The notes below the pieces were generated by a model that did not search any database, was not told the DNA's origin, and worked only from the letters and a program-made list of their open reading frames with translations. Shown one piece after another: positions 1 to 10,503 of a stretch of 64,000 nt of DNA (the stretch's first letter is position 1; every line of letters begins with the position of its first letter). This DNA comes from Thiotrichaceae bacterium. GTDB taxonomy: Bacteria > Pseudomonadota > Gammaproteobacteria > Thiotrichales > Thiotrichaceae. The stretch covers positions 1 to 64,000 of the forward strand of contig JAGLEV010000042.1 in the NCBI GenBank assembly GCA_023144895.1. Reading direction: 5' to 3'. The translations under genes and the position numbers were made by a program.

Positions 1-475
1 AATTGAAGTTGTCCATAATAATATTTATTATTGTGTATCATAGCGGGTGCTGAACATTGATGCAAGATTATTATTCTTGAGAAGCTAAGAAGGTTTTGTT
101 ATTCTTAAAAAATTTGAGCGACATACTATATTGTACTGTCATTGTCATATGTTATGTTAAAAATAAAGTCAGAGTGGTAGACATTCAATGAGCCTAGGCG
201 GTATTACATCAACTTGAAAAGGATTTTTCACTGGTTTTAACCTTAAAAATATAGCTATATCTTCTAGTAGGTATAAAATAAATTTTAGTGAAGTTTTAGG
301 TAACTCTTAATCATATTTCACTAAATCAATCAATAAAAAGATGTATAATATGATGCTGCCTAGCTAAAATTTTATACTACTGAAATTTTAGCTACTGACT
401 GTACAAGAATCCTGAGGTGTCAGGATGCAACCCCAGTAATGATGAACATAATTTCATAAATAGGTAAAATAAAAG
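1..475. other. Leader region upstream of wza, no intact gene
   Basis: No convincing gene is visible in this AT-rich stretch. It holds a degenerate copy of the first part of wza (332-466, listed separately) and, at 197-203, the heptamer GGCGGTA. That heptamer resembles the core of the ops element bound by RfaH in leaders of polysaccharide operons, but the match stops after seven bases. I could not place a convincing sigma-70 promoter, so where wza transcription starts is unknown. Confidence 0.5.
332..466 (+). repeat. Decayed duplicate of the 5' end of wza
   Basis: The bases around 341 (ATGTATAATATGATGCTGCC) repeat the wza start at 476 (ATGTATAATATTCATGCTAC). A second block at 417-452 matches 566-601 with about six differences in 36 bases. 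The offset is 135 bp at the start codon and 149 bp in the second block, so the upstream copy has lost about 14 bp in between. Its reading frame stops after eight codons. It looks like an old tandem duplication, or the remnant of a second wza allele, that no longer codes. Confidence 0.75.
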
Positions 476-1771
476 ATGTATAATATTCATGCTACTCAGC
501 TAAGATTTATACTACTACAACTAGTGATCGGAGTGTTGTTAGTTGGTTGTGCGACAACACCAGGGATGCCAGGATATAACCCCAATAATGATGAACACAA
601 TAGACGTTTTAATCGTGGTCATAATTTTCATTTAATTAAGTTGAGTTTTAGGAATGTCAATAGTTTTAGTCGGCCAGATACCTATTTTACTAAACAGCAG
701 GATGATGTTGCTAGATTAAGGATGAAGCCTTCAATAAAAGTGGTAGGGCATGCTAAAGGGACTGGTGGTTATAATTACCTTATAGGGTCACAAGATATTC
801 TTGGTATTAACATTTTTGGAGTGGAAGATGTCAGTACTTCTGAGCGAGGGGCTTCGGTAACAGGCTATACGGTGAACAATCAAGGTTATATCTTTTTTCC
901 TTTTGTTGGAAAAATTTTGGCTAAGGGGCGTACGACAGCACAAATAAGAACAGAGTTACTCCCTAAGTTAGGTAAATACTTGAAAGATCCGCAAATAAGT
1001 GTTTCTATCGCCTCTTATAAAAGCCAGCATGCTTCTATATCAGGTCAAGTATCAAAGGCACAAGTTTATCCTATCAATGGTTCGGCTTTAACGGTACGTG
1101 ATGCGATAGCAGGGGCGGGTGGGCTGAAGCAAATGTCTTTTAAAGTCAAGGGTTTGAGTCGTTCTAAATCAAGATCTCATGGTAATGGTGTTTCATATAG
1201 CATTTCAGGCTCTAATGATTATCAACGTATTGAGTCACCCAAAAGGGCTTTATTAACACGCGCGAACGGGCAAAGAATTATTGTTGATCTAGAGGAATTA
1301 TTATTAAAGGGTAATAATTCACATAACTATGTATTATGGGGCGGGGATGCATTGCATATCCAGAGACCTGAGCAATTACACAGCAATACGGGTTTAAAAA
1401 CAGCACAAGCAGAAAAGCTGAGAAAGGTCTTTATGATGGGAGAGCTAAAGAGCCCTGGCACTATTATTATGGAAGACCATGGTATGACTTTGGCAGAAGC
1501 ACTGAGTGATCGAGGGGGGTTTAATGAAAAAACAACCAATCCTCGTGGTGTTTTTGTTGTACGTGCAAGCAGTAATTCTCGTGGCTTGCCGGTCATCTAT
1601 CAGTTAACATTACAGTCGATACATTCAATGATCTTAGCTGAAAAATTTGCTTTGCATGAGCGAGATATTGTTTATATTACCGCGGCCCCTGTTTCTCGCT
1701 GGAGCCGAGTAATTCAACAGGTTTTACCTTTTTTATCAACTGCATCATCAGTGGAGCGCTTTGTACGTTAA
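476..1771 (+). CDS. wza: Polysaccharide export outer-membrane lipoprotein, Wza family
   Basis: Forms the outer-membrane channel through which capsular or exopolysaccharide leaves the cell, working with the Wzc-type kinase encoded downstream. The 431-residue product has a lipoprotein signal peptide with lipobox LVGC (Cys25). A Poly_export domain follows at about residues 100-185 (YLIGSQDILGINIFG, then GYIFFPFVGKI), and SLBB-type beta-grasp regions after that (about 190-260 and 330-390). E. coli Wza has 379 residues, so this is a little longer. The ATG at 476 puts the signal peptide at the N-terminus; no strong Shine-Dalgarno sequence is seen. The end overlaps or abuts the phosphatase gene. Family assignment is firm; the symbol is by analogy. 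Confidence 0.9.
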   Translation: MYNIHATQLRFILLQLVIGVLLVGCATTPGMPGYNPNNDEHNRRFNRGHNFHLIKLSFRNVNSFSRPDTYFTKQQDDVARLRMKPSIKVVGHAKGTGGYNYLIGSQDILGINIFGVEDVSTSERGASVTGYTVNNQGYIFFPFVGKILAKGRTTAQIRTELLPKLGKYLKDPQISVSIASYKSQHASISGQVSKAQVYPINGSALTVRDAIAGAGGLKQMSFKVKGLSRSKSRSHGNGVSYSISGSNDYQRIESPKRALLTRANGQRIIVDLEELLLKGNNSHNYVLWGGDALHIQRPEQLHSNTGLKTAQAEKLRKVFMMGELKSPGTIIMEDHGMTLAEALSDRGGFNEKTTNPRGVFVVRASSNSRGLPVIYQLTLQSIHSMILAEKFALHERDIVYITAAPVSRWSRVIQQVLPFLSTASSVERFVR

Positions 1772-1778
1772 TTATATT

Positions 1779-2210
1779 ATGTTTAAAAATATTATGATGG
1801 TCTGTGTGGGCAATATCTGTCGTAGCCCAATGGCAGAAGTGCTATTGCAAGATTATAAACCAGATATTAATGTTATTTCCTCAGGTGTTGGTGCATTGGT
1901 TGGGAAGCCAGCTGATCCTATAGCGGTACAGTTGATGACAGCAAAAGGTATTAACTTAGAGAATCATTGTGCTCAGCAAATCAATAGTCTTTTAGTCTCT
2001 AAAGTTGATTTGATTTTAACAATGGAAAATAAGCATATGGATATTATTCGTTCAAGCTATCCAGCGGCAAGAGGAAAGGTCTATCTCATTGGTAAATGGG
2101 AAGGTGATACAGAAATTATGGATCCCTATAAGCGAGGTGTTGATGCCTTTGAAGAAGCTTTACTCGGTATTGATTCAGGTTTAAAAGCTTGGCTTAATAA
2201 GCTCTCTTAG
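1779..2210 (+). CDS. wzb: Low-molecular-weight protein-tyrosine phosphatase, Wzb family
   Basis: Dephosphorylates the Wzc-type autokinase encoded next, so polymer assembly can cycle. The P-loop CVGNICRSP gives the CX5R(S/T) active site near the N-terminus, and the late DPYKRG carries the general-acid aspartate. The 143-residue length is normal. The start is uncertain: ATG 1779 gives MFKNIMMVCVGN, as in the family, while an in-frame TTG at 1761 has a GGAG at 1753-1756 but only four bases away, and would overlap wza by 11 bp. I chose the ATG. Middle gene of the wza-wzb-wzc trio. Confidence 0.92.
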   Translation: MFKNIMMVCVGNICRSPMAEVLLQDYKPDINVISSGVGALVGKPADPIAVQLMTAKGINLENHCAQQINSLLVSKVDLILTMENKHMDIIRSSYPAARGKVYLIGKWEGDTEIMDPYKRGVDAFEEALLGIDSGLKAWLNKLS

Positions 2211-2236
2211 TTTTTTATTAAAAAAAGCAAGGTACA

Positions 2237-4450
2237 ATGGATAATAATATAAAAACAGTGCAGCAGGATAATAATGAGATAGATCTTCTCGAATTATTCA
2301 CTACTCTACTTGATGGTAAATGGACAATAGTATTCTTTACTACTATTGCCTGTGGTTTGGCATTAATTATTGCGTATGGGCAACCTTCTATTTATGCTTC
2401 TGATACACTTCTGCAAGTTGAAAAAAAGACGTCTACAGTCCCTGGGCTTGAAGGGCTTGCAGGATTATCTGGAGCTGAAAGCTCCATTCCAACAGAGCTT
2501 GAACTGTTGAGATCAAGAAATATTTTAGGGCAGGTTGTAAAAAAATTAAAGTTAGATATTGTTGCAAATCCTCAACGAATAAAGCGCCTAGGTTTGTTTT
2601 ATCATCATTTTTTTAATAAGGGCAGTGTCGAAAAGCCACCACAAATTTGGGGTCAATGGGATGATTTTGCTAGTCAATATGCTTGGGGTAATGAATCTAT
2701 TGAAGTAGTCTCATTAGTCGTGCCAGACTCTTTTCTTAATAAAGCACTGCTCGTTATTGCTGGAGAGAAAGGAAGTTATAAGGTCTTTGATGGGGATATA
2801 CTATTAATGAAGGGCAAGATTGATAAGCTCTCTTTCTCAAAAAACAATCAGTTTGAAATACATATATCAAAGCTGATTGGTTTACCTGGAACACACTATT
2901 CTTTAGTAAAACAATCCCCCTTGGCTAGCATTAAAAACCTACAAGATACTTTGAAAATTACTGAAAAGGGTAAAAAGACAGGTGTTATTCAACTACAGTT
3001 GAATGGAACGGATAAAGCTAAAATGATTGCAATACTCAATAACATTGCCTATGTCTATCTAGAACTTAATAAATCATATAGCAAGGAAGAGGCAGGAAAA
3101 GCACTTGTATTCCTTGAAAATCAGCTTGGCCCTATTAAAAAAACATTAGCAGAAGCAGAACTTGCCTTAAGTCAATACCGAACACGCCATCAAACAGCGA
3201 ATATGTCAGTGGAAACGACGGGGGTGTTAGGGGTTGTGGCAGGAATTGATACGCAGCTACAAGAGCTTGCATTAAAAAAAGCAGAATTGAGCCAGCAATA
3301 TACAGTACACCACCCTCGGCTGAAAGTGCTAGTAATACAGGAGTCAAAGCTAAAACAACGTAAAAAAGAGATGCTATCCCAAGTCACTCGACTACCTAAA
3401 AAACAACAAGACTTATTGGAATTAGAACGTGATCGAAAAGTTTCTAATGAGATCTATTTTAAGATATTAAATGATATTCAAGAGTTTAAAATAGCCAAAG
3501 AAAGTAAAATGGGAAATGTCCATGTTGTTGATAAGGCAGTTGCCTATGAGGGTGCAGTTAAGCCCAAACGAAGCCTTATTGTTGCAATAGGTGGAATGTT
3601 AGGTCTATTGTTAGGTGTTGCTTTTGTTTTTGTGCGTAAGATGTTGCACCGCATGATCACTGACCCTAATGTCTTAGAGCAAAAACTGAATATCCCTGTT
3701 TATGCAACGATCCCCCTCCATCGTAAGCTTAATAAATTAATAGCGAAAGGGAAGAGAGGCAGGATACAAAAAACATTATTAGCATTACAAGATCCTACTG
3801 ACCCCACGATAGAAAGTTTACGTAGTTTACGAACGAGTTTACAATTCACTTTATTTGAAGCCGATAATAATGTTTTAATGATTACAGGGCCTTCACCTTC
3901 GGTGGGAAAATCCTTTATATCATCAAACTTTGCAGCGGTACTAGCGAATAGTGGACAAAAAATACTATTAATTGATGCTGATATGAGAAAAGGTTATTTG
4001 CATAAAGTGTTAGATCTTCCTTCTTCTACTTTAGGTTTGTCAGACTTAATTAGTGGTGAGTGTTCAGTTGAGGAGGCGGTACATTCGATACCTTTAGGTG
4101 AACATAGTATGGATGCTATCACGTGTGGTCGTACTCCACCTAACCCATCAGAGCTGCTAATGAACACCTATTTTGCAGAATTATTGGTTTCATTCTCTAA
4201 AAAATATGATCTCGTACTGATTGATACCCCACCAGTAAATGCTGTCACTGATCCTGTGGTGATTGGTCGACATGCTGGGGTGGTCTTTATGGTCGTGCAT
4301 AATAATCACCATCCTATCGAGGAAATTGAGCACTCACTTGCTACTTTAAAGCACTCAGGTGTGACAGTTAATGGCTTTATTTATAATGGTTACGTTGCTA
4401 GTAAGCATAAATATGGCTATGGTTCTTATGAGTATGGCGTTTATAAGTAA
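2237..4450 (+). CDS. wzc: Bacterial tyrosine autokinase and chain-length regulator, Wzc family
   Basis: Inner-membrane co-polymerase that controls polysaccharide chain length and autophosphorylates on tyrosines. The N-terminal Wzz domain has a first membrane segment at about residues 30-50; a coiled-coil region and a second membrane segment (about 448-468) follow. The cytoplasmic BY-kinase then shows Walker A GPSPSVGKS (about 551-559), Walker A' ILLIDADMR (about 576) and Walker B LVLIDTPP (about 659). The C-terminal tail is a tyrosine cluster (YGYGSYEYGVYK), the usual autophosphorylation site. Length 737 against 720 in E. coli Wzc. AAGG lies six bases before the ATG. No glycosyltransferase, polymerase or flippase gene follows. 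Confidence 0.93.
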   Translation: MDNNIKTVQQDNNEIDLLELFTTLLDGKWTIVFFTTIACGLALIIAYGQPSIYASDTLLQVEKKTSTVPGLEGLAGLSGAESSIPTELELLRSRNILGQVVKKLKLDIVANPQRIKRLGLFYHHFFNKGSVEKPPQIWGQWDDFASQYAWGNESIEVVSLVVPDSFLNKALLVIAGEKGSYKVFDGDILLMKGKIDKLSFSKNNQFEIHISKLIGLPGTHYSLVKQSPLASIKNLQDTLKITEKGKKTGVIQLQLNGTDKAKMIAILNNIAYVYLELNKSYSKEEAGKALVFLENQLGPIKKTLAEAELALSQYRTRHQTANMSVETTGVLGVVAGIDTQLQELALKKAELSQQYTVHHPRLKVLVIQESKLKQRKKEMLSQVTRLPKKQQDLLELERDRKVSNEIYFKILNDIQEFKIAKESKMGNVHVVDKAVAYEGAVKPKRSLIVAIGGMLGLLLGVAFVFVRKMLHRMITDPNVLEQKLNIPVYATIPLHRKLNKLIAKGKRGRIQKTLLALQDPTDPTIESLRSLRTSLQFTLFEADNNVLMITGPSPSVGKSFISSNFAAVLANSGQKILLIDADMRKGYLHKVLDLPSSTLGLSDLISGECSVEEAVHSIPLGEHSMDAITCGRTPPNPSELLMNTYFAELLVSFSKKYDLVLIDTPPVNAVTDPVVIGRHAGVVFMVVHNNHHPIEEIEHSLATLKHSGVTVNGFIYNGYVASKHKYGYGSYEYGVYK

Positions 4451-4470
4451 GGTAAAAGTTTTAATAACGT

Positions 4471-4512
4471 CTTAAGCTCAGAGGTGGATTTAAAAACTCT
4501 GAGTGGTTTAAG
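4471..4512. terminator. Possible bidirectional terminator between wzc and ispB
   Basis: CTCAGAG (4477-4483) pairs with CTCTGAG (4497-4503), with an outer CTTAA/TTAAG pair (4471-4475 with 4508-4512). The hairpin lies between two convergent genes. The loop is 13 bases and there is no good T-tract on either strand, so this is tentative. Confidence 0.35.
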
Positions 4513-4533
4513 ATTAAACTTTACATGCTAATC

Positions 4534-5505
4534 TTAATGTGTTCGGCTAACCGTAAACTTTACCAGCTCTTCTAAAGCAATTTTATACTTATTGTCAGTG
4601 AGACAGCTAAGGCTTTCAGTCGCTAGAGTAACTTGTTCTTCAGCTTTAGTTTTGGTGTACTCCAAAGCCCCAGTGGATTCTATAATTTCAAGAATAGTAT
4701 CCAGTTGCTCTATACCACTGCCTTCTTCAATGGCGTGTCGAATAATAACGCCTTCAGATTCTGAGCATCGCTGTAAAGCAATGATCAGAGGTAAAGTAGG
4801 TTTACCTTCTGCTAAATCATCACCAACATTTTTACCCATCTCCTTTGCAGAAGCACTATAGTCTAAAATATCATCAACTAGTTGAAAAGCCGTACCTAAA
4901 TGAAGCCCATAGCGTGCAATAGACTGTTGATCCACCTCACTTAATTCGGCTAGTACGGCACCAATAAGGCAAGCGGCCTCGAAAAGCTTAGCTGTTTTGG
5001 AATAAATAACCTCCATATAGCGCTTTTCATCAGTATCAGCATCATTACAGTTGAGTAGTTGTAAAACCTCACCTTCAGCAATAATATTAGTCGTACCTGC
5101 TAATATCTCCATCACTCTCATTTGACCGACATCGATCATCATCTCGAATGAGCGTGAGTATAAAAAATCACCGACTAATACGGCGGCTTGATTTCCCCAA
5201 ACATTATTTGCGGTGTCCTTGCCTCGGCGTAAATCAGACTCATCAACAACATCATCATGTAGCAAAGTCGCTGTATGAATAAACTCAATGATGGCGGCAA
5301 TATCAATATGACGCTGTCCTTGATAATTACAGGCACGGGCTATCAATAGTGCTAATAGCGGGCGCATTCGCTTGCCACCACTATTAATAATATAGGTGCT
5401 GAGTTGATTTACGAGTACAACATCGGACTTTAATCGTTGTTGAATTAAGGTGTTGACCGAATCCATATCGTCGGCAACTAGCTTTAAAATAGAGGTGAAA
5501 TTCAT
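4534..5505 (-). CDS. ispB: Octaprenyl (polyprenyl) diphosphate synthase
   Basis: Elongates farnesyl diphosphate with isopentenyl diphosphate to give the long side chain of ubiquinone. It shows the GGKRMRPLLALL signature (about residue 43), the first aspartate-rich motif DDVVDESDLRRG (about 84) and the second, LVDDILDY (about 211). The 323-residue length is that of IspB. It is divergent from rplU, the classical arrangement, and a candidate promoter lies just upstream. Its product would supply the UbiA prenyltransferase encoded at 51113. Chain length cannot be read from sequence alone. Confidence 0.93.
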   Translation of the reverse strand: MNFTSILKLVADDMDSVNTLIQQRLKSDVVLVNQLSTYIINSGGKRMRPLLALLIARACNYQGQRHIDIAAIIEFIHTATLLHDDVVDESDLRRGKDTANNVWGNQAAVLVGDFLYSRSFEMMIDVGQMRVMEILAGTTNIIAEGEVLQLLNCNDADTDEKRYMEVIYSKTAKLFEAACLIGAVLAELSEVDQQSIARYGLHLGTAFQLVDDILDYSASAKEMGKNVGDDLAEGKPTLPLIIALQRCSESEGVIIRHAIEEGSGIEQLDTILEIIESTGALEYTKTKAEEQVTLATESLSCLTDNKYKIALEELVKFTVSRTH

Positions 5506-5536
5506 TGGGGGTATCGGTTAAGTCAAGTATGGCTGA

Positions 5537-5565
5537 ATGCTAGGTAGATGCCTGCACTGTGTCAA
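5537..5565 (-). promoter_or_regulatory. Candidate sigma-70 promoter for ispB
   Basis: Read on the minus strand, TTGACA (5560-5565) is a perfect -35 box, followed after 17 bases by TAGCAT (5537-5542), four of six matches to the -10 box. This would start transcription about 25 bases before the ispB ATG. A 12-bp palindrome ACGTTATAACGT sits further upstream at 5585-5596. Confidence 0.45.
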
Positions 5566-5739
5566 GTGTAATCCTATTAAAATTACGTTATAACGTCTTA
5601 GGTCATGTGATGCATTGCTTAATATCATCGTCGCTAAGAGTATAACGGTTGTTCCTAGGTAAAAGATGCTGAATTTACTATTTTTTGGACAATCATTTTA
5701 TCTTAATAGAATTTAATCATAGAAAGACCCAAATGATAT

Positions 5740-5768
5740 TTGACACTTCGTTCATAGAGTTTTATAAT
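5740..5768 (+). promoter_or_regulatory. Consensus sigma-70 promoter of rplU-rpmA
   Basis: TTGACA (5740-5745), a 17-base spacer and TATAAT (5763-5768) match both hexamers and the spacing perfectly. Transcription would start near 5775, leaving a leader of about 36 bases before the rplU ATG at 5811. A start site here rules out the upstream in-frame ATG at 5685. A very strong promoter fits a ribosomal-protein operon. Confidence 0.88.
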
Positions 5769-5810
5769 TCCGCTCCCTTTTTCATAGGGTATTTTTGGAG
5801 AAAATTAACA

Positions 5811-6122
5811 ATGTACGCTGTAATAAAAACAGGTGGTAAGCAGTATCGTGTAAGCGAAGGCGATATCATCGAGATTGAAAAATTAGATTCAGACGAAGGC
5901 GTAGCCGTAGACTTTGAAGATATCCTAATGGTTGGCGAAGGTGAAAATGTTAAAATTGGCACGCCTTTTATTGAGGGTGGCAAAGTAACGGGTACAATCA
6001 AAGAGCAAAAACGTGGTAAGAAAATTGAGATAATCAAATTTCATCGGCGTAAGCATCACCAAAAGCGCACAGGTCATCGTCAGTACCTAACAAAAGTAGA
6101 AATCACTGGTATTTCTGCATAA
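5811..6122 (+). CDS. rplU: 50S ribosomal protein L21
   Basis: Structural protein of the large ribosomal subunit that binds 23S rRNA. The start MYAVIKTGGKQYRV and the basic C-terminal KFHRRKHHQKRTGHRQ region are diagnostic, and the 103 residues equal E. coli L21. An upstream in-frame ATG at 5685 would add 42 unrelated residues and cross the promoter. The ATG at 5811 has GGAG ten bases upstream and is the real start. First gene of the rplU-rpmA operon. Confidence 0.98.
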   Translation: MYAVIKTGGKQYRVSEGDIIEIEKLDSDEGVAVDFEDILMVGEGENVKIGTPFIEGGKVTGTIKEQKRGKKIEIIKFHRRKHHQKRTGHRQYLTKVEITGISA

Positions 6123-6186
6123 ATAACTATTTGAAGCTATGCGTAGATAACGGGTAGCAAGTCAAACTTAATAAGGCTGGAAGAAA

Positions 6187-6456
6187 ATGGCACATAAGAA
6201 AGCAGGCGGTAGTACCCGTAATGGACGTGATTCAGTATCAAAACGTTTAGGTGTTAAGCGCTTTGGTGGACAACTTGTTAGCGCAGGTAGTATTATTGTA
6301 CGTCAACGTGGAACACGTTTTCATGCAGGTGAGAATGTGGGCTGTGGTAAAGACCATACTTTATTTGCAAAGGAAGATGGTACAGTAAAATTTGCTGTTA
6401 AAGGTCCACGTAATCGCAAGTTTGTTAATATTATTCCATTAACAGCAACAGCTTAA
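6187..6456 (+). CDS. rpmA: 50S ribosomal protein L27
   Basis: Large-subunit protein whose N-terminal tail reaches the peptidyl-transferase centre. The N-terminus [16 protein letters not shown] is the conserved signature, with no Firmicutes-type cleavable extension, and 89 residues is close to the usual length. A GGAAG Shine-Dalgarno lies just before the ATG. It follows rplU by 64 bp and is co-transcribed. A strong terminator at 6658-6688 follows. Confidence 0.98.
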   Translation: MAHKKAGGSTRNGRDSVSKRLGVKRFGGQLVSAGSIIVRQRGTRFHAGENVGCGKDHTLFAKEDGTVKFAVKGPRNRKFVNIIPLTATA

Positions 6457-8972
<2,516 letters not shown>

Positions 8973-9022
8973 TTATAATGTAGAGTTTCGGTTGAGCAAA
9001 TCTTCCATGGACTTTATATTGC

Positions 9023-9955
9023 ATGTCAAAACAATTTTTTCTAATAATCATTTTATATTGTCTATTATTGGCAGGATGTACAGGGCGCTCTGTCAGTAAT
9101 ATAGCGGCTAGCAGTTCATCCGAAAAAGATTACAGCGTATTGCCTGATACTAAGCAACCTGTTGTTTATCCTATTGATTCTAAGCAATCCGTTGTTTATC
9201 CCGTTGATGTAAAGCAACCCAAGTTATCTGAGCGTGAATTAATGTTGATTAGTCAGCGTATCTATTTTAATGAGACATCGGCAAGACGCAAGAACTTAAT
9301 TATCTGGAATGAAAATGAAAAATTTGTTTCACTCGGAATTGGGCATTTTATTTGGTATCCAGAAGGTGTTAATAAGCGCTTTGATGAAACTTTTCCTCGC
9401 TTGCTTGATTATTTACAGAAAAATCAAGTGAGAATTCCTTTTTGGTTGCAAAGTGCTCGTGAGCGAGGCGCTCCTTGGAAAACAAAGCCTGCATTTTTAG
9501 CCTCTCAATATGACCCTGAGCTACGTGAATTAAGGAGAATTTTACAGAGTACCAAAGAATTACAGACACTCTTTTTTCTCAACCGTATTCATCAGTCAAT
9601 CCCAGAAATATTAAGCAAAGTTTCAGCGAGTCAGCGAGAAAAAGTAAAAAACAATTATAATGCCTTGGCTAATACAAAAGGGGGTTGGTATCCATTAATT
9701 GATTATATTAACTTTAAAGGGACTGGCTTAAAAGTAACAGAACATTATCAAAATCAAGGCTGGGGGATGTTGCATGTGCTTCAGGAGATGCCGCGAGTAG
9801 AAGTTGGTACTGTCGCCTTGAATGAGTTTTCTCAGGCTGCCTTAAGGGTTCTACAAAGACGAATTAATAACTCACCAAAAGAAAATAATGAAGATCGTTG
9901 GTTGGCAGGGTGGACTAAAAGGGTTAATAGCTATAAAGATCCGTTGGTCAATTAA
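9023..9955 (+). CDS. Conserved lipoprotein with lysozyme-like GIGH motif, function unknown
   Basis: I do not recognise a named gene. The 310-residue product has a lipoprotein signal peptide with lipobox LAGC (Cys19). A Ser-rich linker follows, then 2.5 copies of a ten-residue repeat (DxKQxVVYPx, residues 42-66). The folded domain includes ETSARRKNLIIWNENEKF and SLGIGHFIWYPEG. The pattern acidic residue, gap, GIGH resembles the catalytic face of T4-type lysozymes (GH24), which suggests but does not show a muramidase-like fold. Two later parts (GGWYPLIDYINFKGTG and QNQGWGMLHVLQEM) look like conserved core. It stands alone about 50 bp after proB. Confidence 0.8.
   Translation: MSKQFFLIIILYCLLLAGCTGRSVSNIAASSSSEKDYSVLPDTKQPVVYPIDSKQSVVYPVDVKQPKLSERELMLISQRIYFNETSARRKNLIIWNENEKFVSLGIGHFIWYPEGVNKRFDETFPRLLDYLQKNQVRIPFWLQSARERGAPWKTKPAFLASQYDPELRELRRILQSTKELQTLFFLNRIHQSIPEILSKVSASQREKVKNNYNALANTKGGWYPLIDYINFKGTGLKVTEHYQNQGWGMLHVLQEMPRVEVGTVALNEFSQAALRVLQRRINNSPKENNEDRWLAGWTKRVNSYKDPLVN
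9146..9220 (+). repeat. 30-bp tandem repeat inside the lipoprotein gene
   Basis: Two full units (9146-9175 and 9176-9205) and a half unit (9206-9220) encode D-x-KQ-x-VVYP-x. The units keep frame and differ at a few bases. They lie in the linker between the lipid anchor and the folded domain, so copy number could vary without breaking the protein. Confidence 0.8.
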
Positions 9956-10066
9956 CTTATATTTATCTTATTGTTTAGTCTCTGTTTTTTTATTACCCTA
10001 TGACTTTATTTATGACCTTTGTGAAAAAACTTGAACATTTTGCTTTCATTATGATCATACTGTAGT

Positions 10067-10444
10067 ATGAATAAATTAATTAAAAAATTAGTAATGTCTG
10101 CCCTATTGCTTGCAATGATGGCTTCTGCAAATGCAAATATTAATGTGTGGCACTCAGGTGCAGGGTCTCCCCAATCCAGTATTCATATCGAAGATAATAA
10201 AGTTGTTTCCAAGGTTGCAAATAGTGTAACGACCGTTGTATTGCAACAAGTAAATAATCAATTATGGACTGACTATGGTAGTGATTATATAAAAACACGT
10301 GATTTTAATAAAGATGGCTCAATTGATATTGCAGTATTAAGTGGTGCTTCTTTAGGTGGTTCTATGCTGTGTTATGCTGTTTTTGAATATAACACTGCTA
10401 GTCAGGCATATAATGCAACATCGAGCTTTAGTTGGTGTAAATAA
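10067..10444 (+). CDS. Small secreted protein with an EF-hand-like Asp motif
   Basis: Unrecognised. The 125-residue product starts with a Sec signal peptide (basic MNKLIKK, hydrophobic core, cleavage near ANA-NI). The mature part contains DFNKDGSIDIAVLSG, with the D-x-N-x-D-G-x-x-D spacing of calcium-binding loops found in FG-GAP, VCBS and dockerin-type repeats. Two cysteines near the C-terminus (LCYAVF and SWCK) could form a disulfide in the periplasm. A single short repeat module of this kind suggests a small periplasmic or secreted calcium-binding protein. The gene stands alone and no clear Shine-Dalgarno sequence is seen. Confidence 0.75.
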   Translation: MNKLIKKLVMSALLLAMMASANANINVWHSGAGSPQSSIHIEDNKVVSKVANSVTTVVLQQVNNQLWTDYGSDYIKTRDFNKDGSIDIAVLSGASLGGSMLCYAVFEYNTASQAYNATSSFSWCK

Positions 10445-10503
10445 AAATACCGCTATTCCTCATTCACAAACACCTAAATAGACCTTTGTGCCAGCATAGG
10501 GTC

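Noticed and set aside
5685-5810. 42-residue N-terminal extension of L21 from an upstream ATG
   Set aside because: It crosses the consensus promoter at 5740-5768 and adds sequence no L21 has; the ATG at 5811 has its own Shine-Dalgarno.
10031-10055. TTGAAC with TATGAT as a promoter for the small secreted protein
   Set aside because: The spacer is only 13 bases, too short for sigma-70.
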